NCBI GenBank assembly: GCA_902493145.1
Contig: CABUOA010000010.1
Span: 1-57,331, forward strand
Source of the DNA: an uncultured Collinsella sp.
Lineage (GTDB): Bacteria; Actinomycetota; Coriobacteriia; Coriobacteriales; Coriobacteriaceae
Length of the DNA stretch: 57,331 bases
Direction: 5' to 3'
The notes beneath the pieces are model-generated. The model had not been told where the DNA came from and made no database searches. It saw only the letters and a program-made list of their open reading frames with translations. Positions 32,040-40,253 of the stretch are shown here, one piece after another; positions within the stretch are counted from its first letter, which is position 1, and the number at the start of each line of letters is the position of its first letter. Both the position numbers and the translations under genes were made by a program.

Positions 32040-32249
32040 ATGCATTCTTCCAATGACGCAGCACAGCAGCCATCCCTAAAATATGCAAACCTTTTCTCCT
32101 TCCCCCCGACACAGAGAAACGGTCTCCTCGACTCCCCCACCACAAAAACCAAGCGCTCAGCCGATCAGAGCCTCAACTTACGAGCATCCTTCGAAAAGCT
32201 CCAAGCATCCCTAGACAAGGCGTTCCCCGAACAGGCAAGAGCAATCTAA
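32040..32249 (+). CDS. Small protein of 69 aa, unknown
   Basis: Starts MHSSNDAAQQPSLKYANLFS; the C-terminal third (LRASFEKLQASLDKAFPEQA) is likely an amphipathic helix. GAGGAGG stands 10 nt before the ATG and a CATAAT box lies about 80 bp upstream. It ends 25 bp before the AraC gene, so it could be co-transcribed with it. No family recognised; lower GC than its neighbours. Confidence 0.5.
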   Translation: MHSSNDAAQQPSLKYANLFSFPPTQRNGLLDSPTTKTKRSADQSLNLRASFEKLQASLDKAFPEQARAI

Positions 32250-32274
32250 GCCCATTGCGCTTTATACTGATGCC

Positions 32275-33213
32275 ATGCGAAACATGGATCACATAGAATT
32301 GCACCGCGGAGGACGCGAGGAAGCGTTTCCCGAGACCGCCGAAGACTGGCCCTATATTGCCGAACGCGCAGAATTCGCTCGCTATCCGGGCAATTCCGTC
32401 CCCTGGCACTGGCATTCCGAAGTTGAGCTTTTCTACATGGAGCAGGGAGCGATTGACTATCGAACGCGCGCGGCTCATGAACACGTGCGCTTTGAGGAAG
32501 GGTCCGCCGGCTTTATCAACGGCGGCGTTTTGCACAGCACGCTGCAATCACCCAATTCGGCACCAGCCATTCAAATGCTGCATATCTTTCAGCCGTCGAT
32601 GCTCGGCGATCCCGCGGGACGCCTTCAAAAGCGCTATATCAACCCATTGCTGCAATGTCGAGGCGTCGATGTGCTCAAATGGTCGCCCACCAACCCCGAC
32701 GATATGCCCTTTATCGATTTGCTAAAGAGTTCCTTTAACCACGACCTTCAACGGCCGCAGAACGAGATGGCGCTTCGGAATAGCTTGTCAGAGCTCTGGA
32801 TTCAGATTTACGCCAAGGCCGAACCGCTCTTTTCCTCCGACAACGCCTCTTGGATGACCAACCGCGACGTACAGTTCAAGGCAATCCTGGACTTTATCCG
32901 CGCAAACTATGCAGCCGCTATAGATGTGCCCCAGATGGCATCTGCAGCCGGCGTAAGCGAAAGAGAGTGTTACCGCATTATCGAAACTTGTGCAGGAACG
33001 ACCCCGGCGGCATATCTACGCGCATACCGCATAAACCGTGCTTGCGAACTTTTAGCACACACCACGCGAACGGTACAGACAGTCGCGCGCCAATGCGGAT
33101 TTATAACAGCAAGCCATCTTGGCCAGGTATTTAAAGAACAAATGGGGTGCACTCCTTCGAGCTATCGAGCAGCGAGGCAGAATCTCGATAGCACCAGGCA
33201 GAAATCCCGCTAG
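32275..33213 (+). CDS. AraC family regulator with cupin sensor domain
   Basis: 312 aa. The N-terminal cupin shows PWHWHSEVELFYMEQGAIDYR, the typical sugar-binding AraC arm. The C-terminal double HTH covers about residues 205-300: VPQMASAAGVSERECYRIIE and TVQTVARQCGFITASHLGQVF, ending with GCTPSSYR. It probably reads a sugar or related ligand; the neighbouring HAD phosphatase starts 57 bp downstream and may be regulated with it. An internal ATG (M4) is an alternative start. Confidence 0.92.
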   Translation: MRNMDHIELHRGGREEAFPETAEDWPYIAERAEFARYPGNSVPWHWHSEVELFYMEQGAIDYRTRAAHEHVRFEEGSAGFINGGVLHSTLQSPNSAPAIQMLHIFQPSMLGDPAGRLQKRYINPLLQCRGVDVLKWSPTNPDDMPFIDLLKSSFNHDLQRPQNEMALRNSLSELWIQIYAKAEPLFSSDNASWMTNRDVQFKAILDFIRANYAAAIDVPQMASAAGVSERECYRIIETCAGTTPAAYLRAYRINRACELLAHTTRTVQTVARQCGFITASHLGQVFKEQMGCTPSSYRAARQNLDSTRQKSR

Positions 33214-33269
33214 CCCTTCTTCTGTCACTGCATCAAACTTGCAGGCAAACAACAGAGAGGAGCAATCAT

Positions 33270-33893
33270 ATGAAGCACTTTGACCATATCGTATTTGACG
33301 TTGACGGGACATTGGCAGATACAGAAGAAAGCGTTCTGTCATCGCTTGTCCAGATTGTCCAAGAAGAGACCAGCAAAACGCTTCCCCGACACGAGCTTGA
33401 CTTTGCCCTCGGCATACCCGGCAAGGATGCCCTTGAGAAACTTGGGATCTACTCGCAGGCAACGTTGGATCGCTGGTGCCAAGTTGCCGCCAGCTTTAAA
33501 AGCACCATCAGCGTGTTTCCAGGTTTGCTTGAAGTCATCGCAACACTCGCCGATAGCGGCTGCAAACTTGGCATCGTCTCCTCACGTGCGCGCGACGAAT
33601 ACGCAAAAGAAATTGCACCCCTTGGCTTCGATAAGTTTTTTGAACACATCATCCTTGTCGAAGACACAACCGAGCACAAGCCTTCGCCCGCACCCATGCT
33701 CGAATATCTCCGGCGTACGGGCGCGAATCCTGGCAACGTCGTCTACGTGGGCGACACCGTCTACGACGAACAATGCGCAACTTCGGCAGGGGTCAGTTTT
33801 GCCAGAGCGGCATGGGGATCACACCAAGACATCCCAAACGCCACCTACAACCTCAAAACCCCCAACGACCTACTAACCCTAACAACCAAGTAA
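33270..33893 (+). CDS. HAD superfamily hydrolase (phosphoglycolate phosphatase-like)
   Basis: 207 aa, HAD subfamily IA. Motif I FDVDGTLADTEE (nucleophile Asp10), motif II LGIVSSRARDEY, motif III Lys in HKPSPAPMLEYL, motif IV VGDTVYDEQ. A helical cap lies between motifs I and II. GAGAGGAGC lies 8 nt before the ATG. Likely dephosphorylates a small phospho-metabolite, such as a sugar phosphate or phosphoglycolate; substrate not predictable. Lower GC at its 3' end, which runs into the repeat region at 33.9-34.3 kb. Confidence 0.9.
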   Translation: MKHFDHIVFDVDGTLADTEESVLSSLVQIVQEETSKTLPRHELDFALGIPGKDALEKLGIYSQATLDRWCQVAASFKSTISVFPGLLEVIATLADSGCKLGIVSSRARDEYAKEIAPLGFDKFFEHIILVEDTTEHKPSPAPMLEYLRRTGANPGNVVYVGDTVYDEQCATSAGVSFARAAWGSHQDIPNATYNLKTPNDLLTLTTK

Positions 33894-33919
33894 CCCCCGC
33901 GCCCCACCCTTTCAGCCCC

Positions 33920-34300
33920 AACGCCACAAGGGCGATTGAGCAGGACGGTTTGGGCGGGTCCCGTACTTAGTTTCCAAAATCATTCCGCAGCGCGAAGGCT
34001 TCTTATTATTTTCCGCCCAACGCCACAAGGTCGACGACCTCGAGTAGGTCAACCTGGGAGGGACGAGGGCTTAGTTCCCCAATCTTTCCGCAGGGGGCAA
34101 AAAGCAACGTCTTATTTTTCCGACACTAACGCCACAAGGGCGATTGAGCAGAACGGTTTGGCGGGTCCCGTACTTAGTTTCCAAAATCATTCCGCAGCGC
34201 GAAGGCCCCCGTTGTCAACGCTTCGAAGAAGCGAGACAACGGGGGCCTTCATGCGCGAGGACGTTTTGGAAACTAAGTACGGGACCCGCCCAAACCGTCC
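33920..34300. repeat. Triplicated half-element plus inverted copy and long hairpin
   Basis: Three tandem copies of a roughly 100-bp left half begin at 33920, 34019 and 34128 (AACGCCACAAGG). Copy three leads into a perfect 16-bp stem 34201-34216 / 34235-34250 topped by CGCTTC-GAA-GAAGCG, then into an inverted right arm 34264-34300. That arm is an exact 37-bp inverted copy of 33943-33979 in copy one, but has two differences to copy three (34151-34186). Copy two is degenerate. The inner stem likely terminates the aldolase mRNA from the minus strand. Confidence 0.8.
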
Positions 34301-34324
34301 GGTGGGATCAGAGTACCCTTGCTG

Positions 34325-35182
34325 TTACTCTGCTTTGCCCACAGAGTTGAGGTTGGTCATGCGGATCTTAACCAGCTCGGTGATCTCGCGCATACCCTCC
34401 TTGGCCGGCTTCTTGGGATCGAAGCAGGCGGGGTTCTCGGCCATGTAGGCCATGAAGCCCTTGGTGTAGGCCTGACGCAGCTCGGTAGCGTAGTTAACCT
34501 TGCAGATACCGTTCTTCACAGCCTCGGCAACCTGCTCATCGGGCACACCGGAGGTGCCGTGCAGAACCAGCGGCACGTCGACGGCGTCGCGGATGGCCTT
34601 GACCACGGACTGCTCGATGTGCGGATCGCTCGTGTACACGCCATGGCTGGTGCCAACGCCGATGGCAAGCGAGGTGCAGCCAGTGCGCTCGACGAACTCC
34701 TTGGCCTCGGCGGGATCGGTGTAGGGGCTCTCGCCCTCAACCGCGGGACCGTCGTCCTCCTTGCCGCCAACCTTGCCAAGCTCGGCCTCGACGGGCACAC
34801 CCATGGCGCGGCCAGCGTCGGCGACGGACTTGGTCAGGGCGATGTTGTCCTCGAAGGACTCGTGCGAACCGTCGATCATGACGGAGGTGTAGCCAGTGCG
34901 GAAAGCCTGCATGCAGCGGTCATAGCCATCGCCGTGATCGAGGTGCAGAGCGACGGGCACGGAAGCGCGCTCGGCGGCAGCCTTGACCATGCCGTAGAAA
35001 TAGTCCAGACCAGCGGTCTTGATGGTGCCCGGGGTGGTCTGCATGATGACGGGGGACTTGGTCTCCTCGGCAGCGGCCAGAACGGCCATAACAAACTCGA
35101 GGTTCTCGACGTTGAACGCGCCAACGGCGTAGTGGCCGGCCTGAGCGTCCTTGAGCATCTTTTCGGTGGTAACAAGTGCCAT
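34325..35182 (-). CDS. fba: Class II fructose-bisphosphate / tagatose-bisphosphate aldolase
   Basis: 285 aa, zinc-dependent ketose-bisphosphate aldolase. HLDHGDGYDRC (catalytic Asp and zinc His), SVMIDGSHESFEDNI, EAELGKVGGKEDDG (Glu ligand), GTSHGVY and VLHGTSGVPDEQ (zinc His residues) are all present. The start at 35182 follows GGAGAGGAG; the frame is open to 35323 without similarity. The family cleaves fructose-1,6- or tagatose-1,6-bisphosphate; sequence alone does not tell which. Since the window has lacA, lacB and lacC but no lacD, it is a candidate for the last tagatose step. Divergent from a DeoR regulator. Confidence 0.92.
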   Translation of the reverse strand: MALVTTEKMLKDAQAGHYAVGAFNVENLEFVMAVLAAAEETKSPVIMQTTPGTIKTAGLDYFYGMVKAAAERASVPVALHLDHGDGYDRCMQAFRTGYTSVMIDGSHESFEDNIALTKSVADAGRAMGVPVEAELGKVGGKEDDGPAVEGESPYTDPAEAKEFVERTGCTSLAIGVGTSHGVYTSDPHIEQSVVKAIRDAVDVPLVLHGTSGVPDEQVAEAVKNGICKVNYATELRQAYTKGFMAYMAENPACFDPKKPAKEGMREITELVKIRMTNLNSVGKAE

Positions 35183-35517
35183 GAGCGTTTGCTCCTCTCC
35201 CTCGCCCGCATCTGGACATCGGGCGTAGTTGTTCACAAGGCGTTTTACCTTGCGTTTTACCGCTTTCATTGTATGAAATTCAGCGGGTATGCATGTGCGA
35301 GATATTGAGCCCATGCAGGTCAATACAGTCGTTTTTGAAAAGTAAACGGAAGGAATTGGAGCCGAGTGGGTGTGTTCGATATTGAATTTTGGGCGTTAAG
35401 CGTCTTTCTTTTATAGAAAAAGTAAGTAATCGAAAGGCGTTTTCTTACTTAAAAAGAAAATGAACGAAAATAGACTCAACACAATTCCTGCAAATTTCAG
35501 ACGATGATGGAGCAGAT
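35183..35517. promoter_or_regulatory. Divergent control region with AAGTAAG/CTTACTT dyad
   Basis: 335 bp, AT-rich near 35400-35460. The dyad AAGTAAG (35420-35426) and CTTACTT (35444-35450) with flanking AAAAG runs is a probable operator of the DeoR protein encoded at 35518, acting on itself and on the aldolase. No gene is seen in the region. Confidence 0.5.
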
Positions 35518-36321
35518 ATGGCCCACGCAACAACCCGAGCTTTCGCCGACGAGCGTCGTTCCGCCATCATGGAGATGCTCGAATATAACGCCTCGGTGCA
35601 GGTGGCAGAAATCGCCCAGACCTTTGGCGTGTCCTCCGTTACCGCCCGCGCCGACCTGGACGCGCTCGCCGAGTCCGGCAAGTTGCGCCGTACGCATGGA
35701 GGCGCTGTTTCGCTCCAGAAGCGGCTGACCGTATCCACCCAGGATCGCCGCATCAACGTCAATGTCGCCGCCAAGCAGGCCATCGCGCAAAGCGCCATCG
35801 AGCTCGTCAATGACGGCGACACACTGCTCGTCGACTCGGGCACCACGGCGCTCGAGTTTGTCCGGCTCCTCGACCAGCGCGATGGCATCACCGTCATCAC
35901 AGCCGACATCACCATTTCCGATTACATTGACGAGAGCATGCCCTCGGTCGATGTCGTCATGCTGGGCGGGGCACTGCGCAAAGGCCATCGTTATCTGTAT
36001 GGACCGCTCACCATGCAGGCGCTCCAAATAATCCATGCCGATCTGGCCGTCATGTGCCCCGGCGCTTTTGTCCCCCGTTGCGGCTTTACGACCGACTTTC
36101 CCCAGATGGCCGAGACCAAAACGGCCATGATCGCCGCAGCCCATCAAAGCGTCGCCCTCATGGACGCCAGCAAGGTTAACGGACGCGGCATGTACCGTTT
36201 TGCTGAGCTTGCCGACGTCGGCACCATCGTGATGGACCGTGACCCCGATCATGCCGTCGCCACCTCAATCGCCGAGATCGTCGACAACGCCCGCCCAAAT
36301 CTCGTCATCGCCGGCGCTTAA
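35518..36321 (+). CDS. DeoR/GlpR family transcriptional regulator
   Basis: 267 aa. N-terminal HTH: RRSAIMEMLEYNASVQVAEI followed by FGVSSVTARADLDALAESGKL and RTHGGAV, the DeoR signature. C-terminal sugar-phosphate sensor: VNDGDTLLVDSGTTALEF and the late ALMDASKVN (DeoR D-x-S-K motif). Ligand probably a phosphorylated sugar of the aldolase pathway. GGAGCAGAT precedes the ATG. Divergent from the class II aldolase and within 10 kb of the lacAB genes, so a LacR-like role is possible. Confidence 0.93.
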   Translation: MAHATTRAFADERRSAIMEMLEYNASVQVAEIAQTFGVSSVTARADLDALAESGKLRRTHGGAVSLQKRLTVSTQDRRINVNVAAKQAIAQSAIELVNDGDTLLVDSGTTALEFVRLLDQRDGITVITADITISDYIDESMPSVDVVMLGGALRKGHRYLYGPLTMQALQIIHADLAVMCPGAFVPRCGFTTDFPQMAETKTAMIAAAHQSVALMDASKVNGRGMYRFAELADVGTIVMDRDPDHAVATSIAEIVDNARPNLVIAGA

Positions 36322-36326
36322 ACAAA

Positions 36327-36363
36327 AACCACCACAAAGGTGCCTGTCCCCTTTGTGGTGGTT
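36327..36363 (+). terminator. Terminator between the DeoR and flavodiiron genes, GTCCC type
   Basis: Perfect 14-bp stem AACCACCACAAAGG / CCTTTGTGGTGGTT with CTGTCCC in the loop. It serves the DeoR gene and, read from the other strand, the flavodiiron gene. Confidence 0.75.
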
Positions 36364-36387
36364 TGAGCGTTAAAAGTGAGCGTATCG

Positions 36388-37548
36388 CTACTTGGAGAGC
36401 TCGTCAGCGAGGGCCTCGATCTGAGCGCGCGAGGCGTCGTTGAGCGAACCCAGGACGGTCACCTTGTTCTGCGCCAGGGTGATGTCCTTCATACCCTCGA
36501 GCTCCTTGGTCATAACCTTGGCAGCTGCAGGCGCCCAGGAGCCGGCCTCAACGAGCGCCACGGTACGGTTCTGGTAGGCATGCTCGGCGAGCGTATGGAT
36601 AAAGGTGCTCATGAACGGAAAGATCTCGCCCTGATAGGTGATGGAAGCGAGCACCAGACGGTCATAGCGGAACGCATCCTCAACGGCCTCGGCCATATCG
36701 TCGCGAGCCAGGTCGAAGACGGAGACCTTCTGGCCGCGAGCCTCGAGCGCTGCGGCGAGCTCCTCGACGGCGGCCTTCAGGTGGCCATAGACGCTCGCGT
36801 AGGCAATGGTGATGCCCTCGTCCTCGGGCTGATAGCTCGACCAGATGTTGTAGGTGTCGAGGTAGTAGCCCAGGTTCTCGGTCAGCACGGGGCCGTGGAG
36901 CGGGCAGATGATCTGGATGTCCAGGTCGGCGGCCTTCTTGAGCACGGCCTGCACGAACTTGCCGAACTTGCCGACGATGCCAAAGTAGTAGCGGCGAGCC
37001 TCGCAGGCCCACCCTTCCGGATCCTCGATGTCATTGGCACCAAACTTGCCAAAGCCGTCGGCACTAAAGAGCACCTTGTCGGTGGCCTCGTAAGAGAACA
37101 GCACCTCGGGCCAGTGAACGTTGGGGGCGCCGACAAACGTCAGGCTGTGGCCGCCCAGGTCGAGCACGTCGCCCTCTTTGACGACCATCTTGCGCTCGGG
37201 ATAATCGGTGCCAAAGTAGTTGACCATCATGCGGAAGGCGCCCATGCTGGCCACAATCTGTGCCTGGGGATAGCGCTCCATAAAGGCGGCGATGCCGGCG
37301 GAGTGATCGGGCTCCATGTGATGGATGACCAGGTAGTCGGGCGTACGGCCATCGAGCACGGCCTCGAGGTTGCCGAGCCACTCGTCGACAAAGCCAGCGT
37401 CAACCGAATCGGCAACGGCAATCTTCTCGCCCAAGATAGCGTAGCTGTTGTATGCCATACCATTCTCGGACACGTCGTACTGGCCCTCGAACAGGTCAAT
37501 GTCGTGATCGTCGACGCCAATGTAGCGGATATCCTTGGTGATCTCCAT
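36388..37548 (-). CDS. Flavodiiron protein (FprA-type; oxygen or NO reductase)
   Basis: 386 aa: metallo-beta-lactamase diiron domain followed by a flavodoxin domain. Diiron ligands are seen in HHMEPDHSAG (H-x-E-x-D-H) near residue 79, APNVHWPE, FSADGFG and CPLHGP. FMN loop: TIAYASVYGHLKAAVEEL near residue 255. Reduces O2 to water (or NO to N2O) using electrons from rubredoxin or a similar donor, protecting an anaerobe with oxygen-sensitive glycyl-radical enzymes. Start 37548 follows AGGAGG. No rubredoxin gene is adjacent. Monocistronic. Confidence 0.94.
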   Translation of the reverse strand: MEITKDIRYIGVDDHDIDLFEGQYDVSENGMAYNSYAILGEKIAVADSVDAGFVDEWLGNLEAVLDGRTPDYLVIHHMEPDHSAGIAAFMERYPQAQIVASMGAFRMMVNYFGTDYPERKMVVKEGDVLDLGGHSLTFVGAPNVHWPEVLFSYEATDKVLFSADGFGKFGANDIEDPEGWACEARRYYFGIVGKFGKFVQAVLKKAADLDIQIICPLHGPVLTENLGYYLDTYNIWSSYQPEDEGITIAYASVYGHLKAAVEELAAALEARGQKVSVFDLARDDMAEAVEDAFRYDRLVLASITYQGEIFPFMSTFIHTLAEHAYQNRTVALVEAGSWAPAAAKVMTKELEGMKDITLAQNKVTVLGSLNDASRAQIEALADELSK

Positions 37549-37677
37549 CAGGCAAAGCCTCCTAGATAGACAAAAGAACCCGTCTATCATAGCACTCGGC
37601 AGTATCCCAGCAGCTACCCGCCGACATCCTTACCGATTGTTATTGAAATGCGATAGATCGCCGTTTACCTGCACAAA

Positions 37678-38709
37678 CTATGCGCGCGATATCGCCGTGG
37701 TATGTCGAACGATGAGTTGGCCGGGAATACGAATGGCAACGGTTTTGCCCACCGTACCCGCCTCGGGAACCGCATGCTCAAACACCTCGCGTCCGCGCTG
37801 ATGCAGATCGAATCGCACGGTCGTGAGCTCGTTGTGTGCTACAAAATCATCGAGCGAATCATCGACGCCCACCACGCTTACGTCCTCGGGCACGCGCAGA
37901 CCGCTATCACGCAGCGCGGCAATCGCGCCATTTGCCATCTGGTCGTTTGCCGCATAGATCGCCGTCATGGCGCGGTCGTGCTCGACCAGATACCTGCCGG
38001 CCTCGTAACCGCTGTTGGCAGACCAGTCGCCCTCGAGCGGCGCCTGCGGCTTAATGTGCTTACGCTCGAGCGCATCCTGCCAACCGGCGCGACGAAATTG
38101 CTCGTCGACCGAGAATGACGGGCCGCCAATATAGCGAATCTGCTCGTGCCCCAGCTCAAACAGGTGATCCATAAGCAATAGCGAGCAGCCGTAATGGTCG
38201 GAATCGACCGTGGTCACCCGCGGGTGCGCGTACATGGTAACGATGACCGTGCCAATGCCCGGCAGTGGATCAAACGTCTCAAAATCGGGCGCCATGCGAC
38301 TCATGCCGATGATGATGCCGTCCACCGGCAATGCGGCCATACGACGCGTGGCCTCGGCAAGCGAAAACTCCTCGGTCTTGGACATCTCGACCAGCGTGAT
38401 GGCGCAATTATGCTCACGAGCAGCACTGGCGATGCCGTCGATCATCGTCAGGTTGCCAAACTTGGTGACATCGTTGATGCACAGGCCGACCGAATGGTAA
38501 CGACCATCGCGCAGCGAGCGACCGGCATAACTCGGACGAAAGCCGAGCTCTTGCATCGCGGCCTGCACGCGCTGGCGCGTCTGCTCGTTGACGTTGGGCA
38601 AGCCGTTGGCGACGCGCGAAACCGTCTGCTGCGAAACGCCAGCAGCACGGGCGACGTCAGCCATGGAGACCGGACGCGTACCTGTATCGTTGGACGGGCG
38701 CCTTGCCAC
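37678..38709 (-). CDS. LacI family regulator 1, probable repressor of galK-galT
   Basis: 343 aa. HTH VSMADVARAAGVSQQTVSRVANG with the recognition-helix head S-Q-Q; hinge helix RPSYAGRSLR; sugar-binding domain to the end. GTG start after GAAGGTGATC. It is divergent from galK, and three TGTTAAC/TGAGTAC operator-like sites lie in between (38803-38816, 38926-38939, 38990-39003), which supports control of galKT and of itself. Paralogous to the LacI proteins at 47286 and 52192. Effector probably galactose or a derivative; inferred from position only. Confidence 0.92.
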   Translation of the reverse strand: MARRPSNDTGTRPVSMADVARAAGVSQQTVSRVANGLPNVNEQTRQRVQAAMQELGFRPSYAGRSLRDGRYHSVGLCINDVTKFGNLTMIDGIASAAREHNCAITLVEMSKTEEFSLAEATRRMAALPVDGIIIGMSRMAPDFETFDPLPGIGTVIVTMYAHPRVTTVDSDHYGCSLLLMDHLFELGHEQIRYIGGPSFSVDEQFRRAGWQDALERKHIKPQAPLEGDWSANSGYEAGRYLVEHDRAMTAIYAANDQMANGAIAALRDSGLRVPEDVSVVGVDDSLDDFVAHNELTTVRFDLHQRGREVFEHAVPEAGTVGKTVAIRIPGQLIVRHTTAISRA

Positions 38710-38802
38710 TGGATCACCTTCACCCTTGCGAGATCTGAATAGCGTGAATGCCGGCCCGGGCAGAAATACACCCCGCGCCGAGTCCCGCTATCGTCGGACG
38801 CA

Positions 38803-38816
38803 TGTTAACGTACTCT
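38803..38816. promoter_or_regulatory. LacI-type operator gal-O1
   Basis: TGTTAAC-GTACTCT; lies 94 bp upstream of the LacI 1 start. The central CG and 7-bp half-sites fit LacI family operators. Confidence 0.6.
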
Positions 38817-38863
38817 ACTTTTTCTATCTGCACCTCTTCTGCTTTATAAGTCCATACGGCAGT

Positions 38864-38874
38864 ACCGTTCACGG
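38864..38874 (+). promoter_or_regulatory. ACCGTTCACGG motif upstream of galK
   Basis: Exact copy of the recurrent motif, in the galK-LacI 1 intergenic region between operators gal-O1 and gal-O2. Confidence 0.5.
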
Positions 38875-38925
38875 CTGAATTTCTACCGATTACCAGATTC
38901 TCAAAAAGTGACAAGCGATGTGTTA

Positions 38926-38939
38926 TGAGTACGTTAACA
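38926..38939. promoter_or_regulatory. LacI-type operator gal-O2
   Basis: TGAGTAC-GTTAACA, the reverse orientation of gal-O3; centres are 64 bp apart. Confidence 0.65.
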
Positions 38940-38989
38940 TAGCCCGTAACGTGCGCCATCGTAAACACTTGGTTCATGCCGCTTCAAGT

Positions 38990-39003
38990 TGTTAACGTAC
39001 TCA
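38990..39003. promoter_or_regulatory. LacI-type operator gal-O3
   Basis: TGTTAAC-GTACTCA, 45 bp before the galK start, where bound repressor would block transcription. Confidence 0.65.
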
Positions 39004-39047
39004 TAACGACGCAAAACCCACCCGTGCGCGCCAAGGAAAGGACCCTC

Positions 39048-40253
39048 ATGACCACCCCCGACGAAAAGACATTCGCCACGCTCACCAAGCTGTTTGAGGA
39101 GGAGTTTGGCCCCATCGGCGACCGCCAGGTGCTCTACGTGCACGCGCCCGGCCGCTCCGAGATCAGCGGCAACCACACCGACCACGAGGGCGGCCACGTC
39201 ATCGCCGGCTCGCTCGATGTCGCCGTTGACGGCATCGCCGTGGCAACCGATTCCAACAAGATTCGCGTAGCCGACGAGGGCTATCCCACGTTTGAGATCA
39301 CGCTCGACACGCTAGACATTCAGGAGTCCGAGAAGGGCACGTCCGCAGGCCTCGTGCGTGGTATGGCCCACGAGGTCGCAGCGCTTGGTGTTGATCCCCA
39401 GGGCTTCGACTTCGCCTTCACCTGCTCCGTTCCCTCGGGCGGCGGCCTTTCCAGTTCCGCTGCCGTCGAGGCGGCATACGGCCGCGCCATGGAGACGCTC
39501 TGGGGCGCGCCCGCCATTGAGCCCGTCACGCTCGCCCAGATGAGCCAGCGCACCGAGAACAACTACTATGGCAAGCCCTGCGGCCTGATGGACCAAGCAG
39601 CCGTGTGCCTGGGCGGCCTTGCCTACATGGACTTTGAGGATCAGGCTCAGCCTAAGACCCAGAAGCTCGAGCTCAACTTTGAGGATCACGGCTACGCGCT
39701 CGTGCTCGTCAAGGTCGGCGCCGACCACGTGGCCGCCACCGACGACTACGCCGCCGTTCCGCGCGAGATGCAGGACGTCGCCGCCGAGTTTGGCAAGGCA
39801 CGCCTGTGCGAGGTAAACGTTGCCGACTTTGACGCCAAGCTCCCCGAGCTGCGCGCCAAGCTGGGCGACCGTGCCTGCCTGCGCGCCGTTCACTACTGGT
39901 ACGAGAACGGCCTGGTCGACAAGCGCTGGTCAGCTCTGAACGCCGGCGACATTGACCGGTTCCTGGTCCTGACGCGCAAGTCCGGCGCCAGCTCCGCCAT
40001 GTACCTGCAGAATGTTGTTGCCAAGCTGGGTTCCGAGCAGCCTTCTATGTATGCCCTGGCGCTGGCCGAGCACGTGCTCGACGGCCGCGGCGCCGTCCGT
40101 ATCCACGGTGGCGGCTTTGGTGGCACCATCCAGGCCTTCGTGCCGCTCGACCTGGTCGACACCTTTATCACCAAGATGAACAGCTGGCTGGGCGAGGGGT
40201 CTGCCCGCCACTACGCAATTTCTGACAAGGGGGCTTACGCGGCATGGCTGTAA
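39048..40253 (+). CDS. galK: Galactokinase
   Basis: Phosphorylates galactose at C1 (Leloir pathway). 401 aa, GHMP kinase. VHAPGRSEISGNHTDHEGGHV is the galactokinase signature near residue 27 (substrate-binding E-x-x-x-x-H-T-D), SVPSGGGLSSSAAVE near 124 is the ATP loop, and GAVRIHGGGFGGTIQAF is the third GHMP motif. The ATG at 39048 follows AAGGAAAGGAC; an upstream open stretch from 38976 overlaps operator gal-O3 and is not conserved. Overlaps galT by 10 bp. Controlled most likely by the divergent LacI. Confidence 0.96.
   Translation: MTTPDEKTFATLTKLFEEEFGPIGDRQVLYVHAPGRSEISGNHTDHEGGHVIAGSLDVAVDGIAVATDSNKIRVADEGYPTFEITLDTLDIQESEKGTSAGLVRGMAHEVAALGVDPQGFDFAFTCSVPSGGGLSSSAAVEAAYGRAMETLWGAPAIEPVTLAQMSQRTENNYYGKPCGLMDQAAVCLGGLAYMDFEDQAQPKTQKLELNFEDHGYALVLVKVGADHVAATDDYAAVPREMQDVAAEFGKARLCEVNVADFDAKLPELRAKLGDRACLRAVHYWYENGLVDKRWSALNAGDIDRFLVLTRKSGASSAMYLQNVVAKLGSEQPSMYALALAEHVLDGRGAVRIHGGGFGGTIQAFVPLDLVDTFITKMNSWLGEGSARHYAISDKGAYAAWL

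Noticed and set aside
31934..32152. 72-codon minus-strand frame opposite the small ORF at 32040
   Set aside because: No ribosome site; the plus-strand frame has GAGGAGG and is better placed.
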